Shown in pieces: positions 1 to 5,424 of a stretch of 8,459 bases of DNA. The notes under the pieces are model-generated. The model was given only the letters and a program-made list of their open reading frames with translations, did no database searches and was not told the origin of the DNA. The stretch spans positions 1-8,459 of the forward strand of contig JAJYKN010000036.1 in assembly GCA_021788515.1 (NCBI GenBank), read 5' to 3'. Every line of letters starts with the position of its first letter. The stretch's first letter is position 1. Origin of the DNA: Nitrospirota bacterium (lineage in GTDB: Bacteria; Nitrospirota; UBA9217). The position numbers and the translations under genes were made by a program.

Positions 1-51
1 GCTTTTCAGCCGCCCGATCGGATGGGTGTCGTTAGTCGCTGTCTTGCCCGC

Positions 52-471
52 TTAATGTCCGCCGACCTTGAGCAGGCCGCTCGCCGCAAGAGCTAGCACC
101 AGGACTTCAACGATCCCTATTCCTACATAGGCGGTGTCCTTCTTCCGGGCAAGGATCGGCAGGATCACCAGGTAGCACAAAATGGTGAGCCCCGAGAGGA
201 TAGCGATGCCGACGAAGTTCAGGTAGTCACCCTTCCCCACCAGTGCGGTCCAGTGCCATCCTGTGGGCGCGTTCAGGGCAACGTTGAAATCATGGACCCG
301 CATGGTCCAATACTTCGGCAGATCATTGATCGGCACGTGAGTCGGAAGCACCCCTGATATGTAAACAAAGAAGGTGATCACGAGCAGAGCGAGCCCGAAC
401 CACATTCCCCTGTTAAGCACTTTTGCGTATGCAAGCTGTTCTTCCGATGCCCTGTTTTTTTCGTTCGCCAT
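52..471 (-). CDS. Small three-helix membrane protein, likely partner of the TauE/SafE permease
   Basis: Predicted 139-residue inner-membrane protein. A charged N-terminus (about residues 1-20) precedes hydrophobic segments near residues 22-42, 86-108 and 113-135. Between the first two lies a polar, aromatic-rich stretch (43-85, with PTHVPIND and TGWHW) that probably sits outside the membrane. The start is well supported: AGGAGG at 480-485 lies 8 bases ahead of the ATG and overlaps the stop codon of the upstream permease gene, so the two are probably translationally coupled. I do not recognise a named family with certainty. Small multi-helix proteins such as DUF1634 are often encoded beside TauE/SafE permeases, and the size and topology fit that role, but I could not confirm a DUF1634 signature. 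Its job, perhaps as an accessory subunit of the permease, is inferred from context only. Confidence 0.85.
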   Translation of the reverse strand: MANEKNRASEEQLAYAKVLNRGMWFGLALLVITFFVYISGVLPTHVPINDLPKYWTMRVHDFNVALNAPTGWHWTALVGKGDYLNFVGIAILSGLTILCYLVILPILARKKDTAYVGIGIVEVLVLALAASGLLKVGGH

Positions 472-479
472 TTTTCTAT

Positions 480-485
480 CCTCCT
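480..485 (-). promoter_or_regulatory. Shine-Dalgarno overlapping the permease stop codon
   Basis: Read on the minus strand this is AGGAGG, 8 bases before the ATG at 471. The TAG stop of the upstream permease gene (486-484) shares bases with it (TAGGAGG). A ribosome terminating on the permease gene would therefore sit on the next gene's binding site, which supports coupled translation. Confidence 0.8.
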
Positions 486-1503
486 ATGGCCAGATTCCCA
501 GCCCCTTGAGCAGGGACCTGAGTCCTGCAAAGAGCAGGAGGCCGATGACCATCCACTTGATCGCCTTGGGTTTCGCCTTGGCGAGGATCTTAACACCCAC
601 GATGGAGCCGAGCATGATGCCGACGAGAGACGGCACCACGATCATGGGCAATACCGCACCCTGGTTCAGGTACACCCAGGCAGCCGACGTATCGGTGATC
701 GAGAGCAGGAACTTGCTCGTGGCGACCGATATCTTGAGCGGCGCGCCCATCAACAGGTTCAGCACCGGAACGTTCGCCCACCCCGCGCCGAGGCCGAACA
801 TACCGGCCATGATTCCGATCACGATGAACAACAACAGACCCGGCAACGTCTTATGGACGGTCCACTCAACGTCCTTGCCGAGCGACTCTTCGCGGTAGAT
901 GCCCATGATCCCGAGGCTCTGGGAAAGATTGTCCGGTTTCGGCACAATGGGGAAGTCGGATTTTTTCGCCGTAGCCATAATGATCACAATGAACAGGATC
1001 GTCGCGCCCAGAAGCGTATTTACTACATTCGGCTTGAGCGCAAGACCGATCATGGCCCCGACAATCGCTGCGGCGGAAGCGATAAGCGCCACCGGCAGCG
1101 CCAAGCGAAGACTTGCCAGGTTCCTTTTCAGCAGGCCGGGGCCCGCGGCAAGCGCGCCAGCGAGAGCAACCAGCAGGCCGGCGCCTCTCACAAAATCAAT
1201 ATTGAACGGGAAAAAGCCGCCCACGATCGGCACGAACAGCACCCCGCCGCCCACGCCGCCGAGCACCGCAAGAATGCCGAGGATAAACGTTACAATGAAT
1301 AAGGAAAGAGGCCAGATCCACCATGGAGTAGTCGATACAGGCGCCGCCGGCACCGCCGGCGCTCCGTGCGATTCGCCGTGATCTCCTTCCGCAGGCGCCA
1401 TTGCTGCCGGGACCGCATCAGCAGCAAAAGAAACCTGAGGCATGAAAAGCGCGGTCACCATGATGAGCACCAGGGTTATGACAGTTGAATAGCGATGTAG
1501 CAT
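484..1503 (-). CDS. TauE/SafE family anion permease (sulfite exporter-like)
   Basis: Predicted 339-residue polytopic inner-membrane transporter of the TauE/SafE family, whose studied members move sulfite, sulfoacetate or other small organic or sulfur anions. The two family half-repeats are visible: a glycine-rich GGVGGG at 82-87 in the first, and GMFGLGAGWANVP at 234-246 followed by the conserved APLKISVATSKFLL in the second. An insert of roughly 35 polar residues (180-215) separates the halves. The N-terminus is unusual: a signal-peptide-like segment (hydrophobic 8-21, with a possible cleavage site after SFA near 25-28) leads into an Ala/Pro-rich linker containing GDHGESHG (40-47) before the first helix at about 61. 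The start is supported by AGGAGG twelve bases upstream, a slightly long spacing. It lies directly upstream of, and is coupled to, the 139-residue membrane protein. The actual substrate cannot be read from sequence; sulfite export is only the family label. Confidence 0.9.
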   Translation of the reverse strand: MLHRYSTVITLVLIMVTALFMPQVSFAADAVPAAMAPAEGDHGESHGAPAVPAAPVSTTPWWIWPLSLFIVTFILGILAVLGGVGGGVLFVPIVGGFFPFNIDFVRGAGLLVALAGALAAGPGLLKRNLASLRLALPVALIASAAAIVGAMIGLALKPNVVNTLLGATILFIVIIMATAKKSDFPIVPKPDNLSQSLGIMGIYREESLGKDVEWTVHKTLPGLLLFIVIGIMAGMFGLGAGWANVPVLNLLMGAPLKISVATSKFLLSITDTSAAWVYLNQGAVLPMIVVPSLVGIMLGSIVGVKILAKAKPKAIKWMVIGLLLFAGLRSLLKGLGIWP

Positions 1504-1584
1504 CTTTTATTCTTCCCTCCTATATATGACTATTGATGACTGGAACCGTGATATACCGAAAAATTACTTAGCTTTATAGCAGCT

Positions 1585-1599
1585 ATTGCATTATGCAAT
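1585..1599. promoter_or_regulatory. Perfect palindrome, candidate operator of the permease operon
   Basis: ATTGCAT and ATGCAAT flank a single central T, making a perfect 15-base inverted repeat. It lies about 86-100 bases upstream of the permease ATG and just downstream of the candidate promoter. The short symmetrical form resembles a dimeric repressor site rather than a transcript hairpin, since a one-base loop cannot form. The protein that would bind is unknown. Confidence 0.4.
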
Positions 1600-1600
1600 C

Positions 1601-1617
1601 CAAATGTTTCATATTTG
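1601..1617. promoter_or_regulatory. Second short inverted repeat beside the first palindrome
   Basis: CAAAT at 1601-1605 and ATTTG at 1613-1617 are inverted around a 7-base centre. This lies one base from the palindrome at 1585-1599. Two adjacent dyads immediately after a candidate promoter are typical of cooperative repressor binding, but the sequence is AT-rich and the arms are short, so chance is possible. Confidence 0.3.
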
Positions 1618-1628
1618 TACAGCAGGTT

Positions 1629-1658
1629 ATGTTATTATAATGACGGAGAAGTTGTCAA
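1629..1658 (-). promoter_or_regulatory. Candidate sigma70-type promoter for the permease operon
   Basis: On the minus strand a perfect TTGACA (-35, 1653-1658) is followed after 18 bases by TAACAT (1629-1634, four of six matches to TATAAT). A better TATAAT overlaps at 1634-1639 but only 13 bases from the -35, too close for normal use. A start near 1622 would give a leader of about 120 bases and place both palindromes just downstream of the start point. Confidence 0.4.
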
Positions 1659-1743
1659 GAAAAATATTCCTGAACATGGAAGTAAGCTGATAATGTATTG
1701 AAAAAATGCACTAAAATTACTTGTGACCGGATGAAAAAGGCGG

Positions 1744-1760
1744 GCTTTTACTTTAAAAGC
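1744..1760 (-). terminator. Weak hairpin spanning the glnE stop codon, possible terminator
   Basis: On the minus strand GCTTTTA and TAAAAGC form perfect 7-base arms around AAG. The glnE TAA stop lies in the second arm. A short T run follows after CCGCC. The stem is AT-rich and the T run is not adjacent, so it is a poor intrinsic terminator at best. Confidence 0.25.
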
Positions 1761-4700
1761 ATGTCGAAAATGGTCCTGACCTGCCTGCTGAGCAGTTCGT
1801 AATCTTGTAAAAGCTTCTTGCCGGATGAAGAACCGTCGTCTGAGTAACCCATACGACGTGCAATAGGCTGAAGTTTTTCCGGATCCCTGCTGAGTTCGCT
1901 CGTGGCCTGGTTCGAGATGATCCGCATCCTGCTCTCAAGCTGACGCATGAAGAGGTATGCTCTCCGCAGGACCTCATAGGAGTCAGCGGCCAGAAGTTTG
2001 TGCTTGTGAAGGGCACGAAGAGCATTATACGTGCCGGGGACCCGTACCCATCGGCAATCCCGTCCGTAGAGAAGCTGCAGGTACTGGACCAGAAACTCGA
2101 TGTCAACGAGTCCTCCCGTCCCCTGTTTGATGTTATAGTGAACCGGGCTCTCCTTGCCCACCTCCTCTTCCATTTTTTTTCGCATAACGATAATGTCCCG
2201 GGCCAGCAATGCCCGGTCCTGCTTGCGATAGATGAATTCCTGGATGGATGAAAAAAATTCCGATCCCACGATGCGATCGCCTGCAACGCACCGGGCGCGG
2301 AGCAAAGCCTGGAGTTCCCAGGTTTCGGCTTCCGATGCGTAGTAATGCTTGAAGGCTTCCATGCTTTGCACCAGCGGTCCCTTGGAACCCGTGGGCCGCA
2401 GCCTCGTATCCACACGAAATACGAAACCCTCCCGCGTGAGCGTTGACAAATAAGAAATCGTCTTCTCCGCCACCTTGCTGAAATACTCGAACACCGTGAG
2501 CCCCGCGGGCGGAGCTGCTGCGCCGGACTCGGAATAAACGAAAAGGATATCGAGGTCCGACCCGTAGGTCAGCTCCCTGCCGCCGAGTTTGCCCGCGCCG
2601 ATGACGGTGAGTCCGGCAAGGGAGCCGCGGGATCCGTATCGTTTCGCTGTTTCCGCAGCCGACAGGCTGAGGGCCGCATCGAGACAGACTTCCGCGAGTT
2701 TCGACAGATCATGGGATATCGTTGCCAGCTTCGCGTTTGCAAGGAGGTCGGCCATGCCGATCCGAAGCTCCTCCTGGTGTTTGAACCTCCTGAGGGCGTC
2801 AAGTTTTTCCGTGAGGTCAACGGCATGCTCAAGGGCGTCGCTCAGCTCCCGCGTAAATTTCGCGCACGTTCCGGCATAGGACATTTTCCGGGCCTCGATC
2901 AGGTTCTGGAGGAAGTGCGGCCTGCTGACCAGCATTCTCGACAAATACTCGCTGTTCGCAAAGACGGCAACCAGTACGCTGATCGAGGATGCGTCGATCT
3001 TCACCAGGGACTGGAAGGCCTCCCAGGAGCCCTGGGCAGCGAGAAACGACTCGCAACGGTTAAGCGCGGCATCGGGGTCCGGAGACGAGACGATTTCCCC
3101 GAACAGCCGGGGAAAGATCTCATGGAAGAGCTTGCGGCTGCGGGGGGTCTGGTGGACAAAAGCCGGTCCTTCGCGGAGGAACAGGAGGTTCCGGTACGCC
3201 CTGCCGGGATCGCTGAAACCGAGCCGCCCCAGGACCGTGACCGCCTCCTGCTCGGTTGTATCGGGATCAAGGAGCAGTGAATAGTCCTTGAGCGGCGATG
3301 CGGGACTTCCCTCTTCTCCCGTAAAGGCAAAGAGATCGTCGTAAATATTCCGGACCTTCCGCGTATGATCGCTGTAATCGCTGAGCAGGTGCTCCGCCTC
3401 CTTGCCCTGTTCGAGATAACCTGTTCGCCGGGCAAGCGCCCGCAGTTCGCGCTCGTCAGCAGGCAGCGTCTGTGTCTGGAGATCGTCCGCGATCTGGATG
3501 CGGTGCTCGATTGTGCGAAGAAATATATAGGCCTTCGAAAGGGTTTCGTGCTCCTGATAGGTGATCAATCCCTTTTGCGAAAGCCTGTGGAGGGCCTTGA
3601 GCGCGTTCTTCTCGCGCAGAGTCCGGTCCCGCCCGGAGTAAATGAGCTGAAGCGCCTGGATCACGAACTCAATCTCACGGATGCCTCCATAGCCCAGCTT
3701 GACGTCCCGGTGCGTCCTCCCCTTCTGTTCCACATCCTTGTTGATCTTCTGTTTCATGTCGCCGATCTCGGCAATGGCGCCGTAATCGAGGTATTTCCGG
3801 TACACGAAGGGAGCGATCCGCTCCAGAAACTCCCTGCCCACGCCTTCATCGCCGGCCACAGGCCTGGCCTTGATCAGCGCGGAACGCTCCCAGGTCTGGC
3901 CCCAGGATTCGTAGTAAATCTCATACCCGCCAAGGCTCTGCGCCAGCGGCCCGCTCTGGCCCTCGGGCCGCAGCCGGAGATCGACGCGGAACACGAACCC
4001 ATCCTCGGTCTTCTGGCCGATCGCCGCGCTCAATTTTTCCGCGAGCTTGATAAAATACTGGTGATTCGTGATCCGGTTCGTTATCGTGCCGTCGCCATTC
4101 CGTATGCCTTCCGTCTCGCCGTCCGCTGAGTAGACGTACATAAGGTCCACATCGGAGCTGAAGTTCAGCTCCCGCCCGCCGAGCTTTCCCATGGCAATGA
4201 CCGCAAAGCCCGCCACGGCAACCGTCCCGTCAGGACGTTCATTCACCGGCCTTCCGTATCGTTTTGCGAGATCCGCGTCGGCCCGGTCATAAGCCTGTTG
4301 GAGACAGACCTCCGCAAGGTCCGACAATTCACCCACGATTTCCTGAAGGTCGGCCTTGGCCAGCAGGTCCCTGAGGCCGATCCTGAGCATTTCCTGTTTC
4401 CGGAAAACACGCAAGGCCCGGTAGAAACCGGCATCGTCACGCTCTTTCGCAACCAGGGAGGCAAGCCGCCTGGTCATGGCCTCCTGGCCCGCGGAATGGT
4501 CGAGATAACCGGGAGCTCCAAGGAACGTCAGATTCTCTTCCGCGGCAGTGACAAGAAAAGCGGACAGGAAGCGGCTCGCGCCGAAGATGGTGAGGAGAGA
4601 CCGAAGAATATCATGCCGCAGGAGGCAGAGCGAAACGAAGTTCGAAACATCTGAGAGCGAGCCTACGAAGCGTTCGAGGTTGTTTAATGCCAGATCCGGA

Positions 4701-4864
4701 TCAGCGGCCGTCGAGAGCCCGCTGAGCATCGCCTGCAGGAGCCCGGGAAAACCGTCGGGACCCAGTTCCGCTTGCAGCAGGTCCATGTTTTTGACTGCCT
4801 GCGGCACGTCAAGGACCCCGATGGACTGCAATTGTGCAGAAGTTATTCGTTTGTCAAATGACAT
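1748..4864 (-). CDS. glnE: Glutamine synthetase adenylyltransferase/adenylyl-removing enzyme GlnE
   Basis: GlnE is a cytoplasmic bifunctional enzyme that attaches AMP to, and removes it from, a tyrosine of glutamine synthetase, tuning nitrogen assimilation in response to PII and glutamine. The 1038-residue product is somewhat longer than E. coli GlnE (946) and shows the expected internal duplication. The N-terminal adenylyl-removing half has GKLGGRELNFSSDVDL (226-241; D238, D240) and FRVDLRLRP with the third acidic residue D295. The C-terminal adenylylating half repeats this as GKLGGRELTYGSDLDI (758-773; D770, D772) and FRVDTRLRP with D819. Each is followed by a GP(L)xQS...WE..AL.(K/R)AR.VAGD block and a helical domain. 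All visible catalytic residues are intact. The ATG has no Shine-Dalgarno and sits 7 bases from a TATAAT box, so the mRNA may be leaderless, or translation may begin later, for example at Met27. No glnA or glnB neighbour is in the window. Confidence 0.97.
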   Translation of the reverse strand: MSFDKRITSAQLQSIGVLDVPQAVKNMDLLQAELGPDGFPGLLQAMLSGLSTAADPDLALNNLERFVGSLSDVSNFVSLCLLRHDILRSLLTIFGASRFLSAFLVTAAEENLTFLGAPGYLDHSAGQEAMTRRLASLVAKERDDAGFYRALRVFRKQEMLRIGLRDLLAKADLQEIVGELSDLAEVCLQQAYDRADADLAKRYGRPVNERPDGTVAVAGFAVIAMGKLGGRELNFSSDVDLMYVYSADGETEGIRNGDGTITNRITNHQYFIKLAEKLSAAIGQKTEDGFVFRVDLRLRPEGQSGPLAQSLGGYEIYYESWGQTWERSALIKARPVAGDEGVGREFLERIAPFVYRKYLDYGAIAEIGDMKQKINKDVEQKGRTHRDVKLGYGGIREIEFVIQALQLIYSGRDRTLREKNALKALHRLSQKGLITYQEHETLSKAYIFLRTIEHRIQIADDLQTQTLPADERELRALARRTGYLEQGKEAEHLLSDYSDHTRKVRNIYDDLFAFTGEEGSPASPLKDYSLLLDPDTTEQEAVTVLGRLGFSDPGRAYRNLLFLREGPAFVHQTPRSRKLFHEIFPRLFGEIVSSPDPDAALNRCESFLAAQGSWEAFQSLVKIDASSISVLVAVFANSEYLSRMLVSRPHFLQNLIEARKMSYAGTCAKFTRELSDALEHAVDLTEKLDALRRFKHQEELRIGMADLLANAKLATISHDLSKLAEVCLDAALSLSAAETAKRYGSRGSLAGLTVIGAGKLGGRELTYGSDLDILFVYSESGAAAPPAGLTVFEYFSKVAEKTISYLSTLTREGFVFRVDTRLRPTGSKGPLVQSMEAFKHYYASEAETWELQALLRARCVAGDRIVGSEFFSSIQEFIYRKQDRALLARDIIVMRKKMEEEVGKESPVHYNIKQGTGGLVDIEFLVQYLQLLYGRDCRWVRVPGTYNALRALHKHKLLAADSYEVLRRAYLFMRQLESRMRIISNQATSELSRDPEKLQPIARRMGYSDDGSSSGKKLLQDYELLSRQVRTIFDMLLK

Positions 4865-4879
4865 TTTTTATATTATACT
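4851..4879 (+). promoter_or_regulatory. Candidate sigma70 promoter for the thioesterase-rnr operon
   Basis: TTGTCA (4851-4856) and TATACT (4874-4879) each match the consensus at five of six positions with an optimal 17-base spacer. The -35 lies inside the first codons of the divergent glnE. A start near 4886 would give a leader of about 130 bases containing the heptad repeats. No better promoter is visible closer to the thioesterase start. Confidence 0.5.
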
Positions 4880-4900
4880 GACAACAAGTGGGAGTTACAA
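4872..4900 (-). promoter_or_regulatory. Candidate sigma70 promoter for glnE
   Basis: On the minus strand TTGTAA (4895-4900, four of six matches) is followed after 17 bases by a perfect TATAAT (4872-4877). Seven bases separate the -10 from the glnE ATG, so transcription would begin at or next to the start codon. Its -10 shares four base pairs with the -10 of the plus-strand promoter. Confidence 0.55.
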
Positions 4901-4914
4901 GCGAATCCAGGATG

Positions 4915-4942
4915 GCAAAGGGCAGAGAGCAAAGTGCAGAGA
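4915..4942 (+). repeat. Heptad tandem repeat, four copies of GCANAGN
   Basis: Four contiguous seven-base units read GCAAAGG, GCAGAGA, GCAAAGT, GCAGAGA. Taken as two 14-base units they match at 13 of 14 positions. They lie in the divergent glnE/thioesterase gap. Related units occur in the opposite orientation at 4982-5009. Confidence 0.7.
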
Positions 4943-4981
4943 GAAAAAAATAAACTGCCCTGCCTCATAGCTTTTACCCCA

Positions 4982-5009
4982 TGCTCCATGCTTTCCGCTC
5001 TATGCTTGT
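4982..5009 (-). repeat. Inverted set of heptad repeats ahead of the thioesterase
   Basis: On the minus strand seven-base units related to GCATRGN run as GCATAGA, GCGGAAA, GCATGGA, GCATGGG. Read on the plus strand they appear as recurring ATGCT words. They face the plus-strand heptads at 4915-4942 across about 39 bases, and about 19 of 29 aligned positions could pair, more if G-U pairs are allowed. The set ends just before the thioesterase start codon. Confidence 0.5.
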
Positions 5010-5015
5010 TCAATT

Positions 5016-5414
5016 ATGACCCAACTCCGCGACAACCAGCGCTGCTACGTATGCGGCACAAAAAATCCTATTGGTCTTAACGTTGACTTTGAGATAGACA
5101 AGGACGCACGTACCATCAAAGCTCTATTCATTCCAGCCGACCTCCACCAGGGCTACGAAGGAATCGTCCACGGCGGCATCCTCTCCTCCCTCCTCGACGA
5201 AGCCATGGCAAAGCTTGCCTTCAGCCTCGGCATCCCCGCCGTAACAGCGGAAATAACGGTCAAGTTCAAAGCTCCTGCAATTCCGGGACAGGAGCTGGTC
5301 GTTTCTGGTAAACTGATACAAGAGGCCGGGAAACTGATCCGGGCCGAAGCAAAGATCGAGCGGGGTCCGGTCGTCATCGCCGAGGCAACAGGAAAATTAC
5401 TGAGGATAAAATAA
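5016..5414 (+). CDS. PaaI-like hotdog-fold thioesterase
   Basis: Predicted 132-residue cytoplasmic hotdog-fold protein of the PaaI/4HBT acyl-CoA thioesterase group, which hydrolyses CoA thioesters and usually acts as a dimer or tetramer. The hallmark helix sequence GIVHGGILSSLLDEAM is present at 49-64, with H52-G53-G54 and the acidic D61-E62, followed by the strands TAEITVKFKAPAIPGQELVVSGKL. The full domain fits the length, so the gene is complete. The N-terminus carries CYVCGTKNPIGL with C10 and C13, a CxxC seen in a subset of such proteins and possibly metal-binding or structural. The start is fixed by an in-frame stop (4968-4970) with no other start codon between, yet there is no Shine-Dalgarno. 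It precedes rnr by ten bases and is probably cotranscribed with it. The substrate is not evident. Confidence 0.88.
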   Translation: MTQLRDNQRCYVCGTKNPIGLNVDFEIDKDARTIKALFIPADLHQGYEGIVHGGILSSLLDEAMAKLAFSLGIPAVTAEITVKFKAPAIPGQELVVSGKLIQEAGKLIRAEAKIERGPVVIAEATGKLLRIK

Positions 5415-5424
5415 GCTAAAAAAT

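Larger units (their letters stand above)
1504..1747. other. AT-rich intergenic region between glnE and the permease operon
   Basis: This stretch separates the end of glnE from the permease start, both on the minus strand. It is much more AT-rich than the flanking genes and has no credible reading frame. It contains a candidate promoter, two adjacent palindromes and the permease ribosome-binding site, so it is probably the control region of the permease operon. Its length argues against simple cotranscription with glnE, although no strong terminator lies between them. Confidence 0.6.

Noticed and set aside
1..51. CCGATCGG palindrome and possible terminator after the small membrane gene
   Set aside because: Only an 8-base self-complementary word with no loop or T run; the operon may continue beyond the window.
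853..1381. Two overlapping plus-strand open frames opposite the permease gene
   Set aside because: Low-complexity Ala/Arg/Pro-rich translations typical of the reverse of a membrane-protein gene.
2711..3280. Plus-strand open frame of 189 codons opposite glnE
   Set aside because: Shadow of the glnE coding strand; no recognisable protein features.
3365..4129. Plus-strand open frame of 254 codons opposite glnE
   Set aside because: Antisense to conserved GlnE sequence, with no domain or ribosome-binding site of its own.
4911..5010. CRISPR-like array at the heptad repeats
   Set aside because: The units are 7 bases, contiguous and without spacers, and no cas gene is present.
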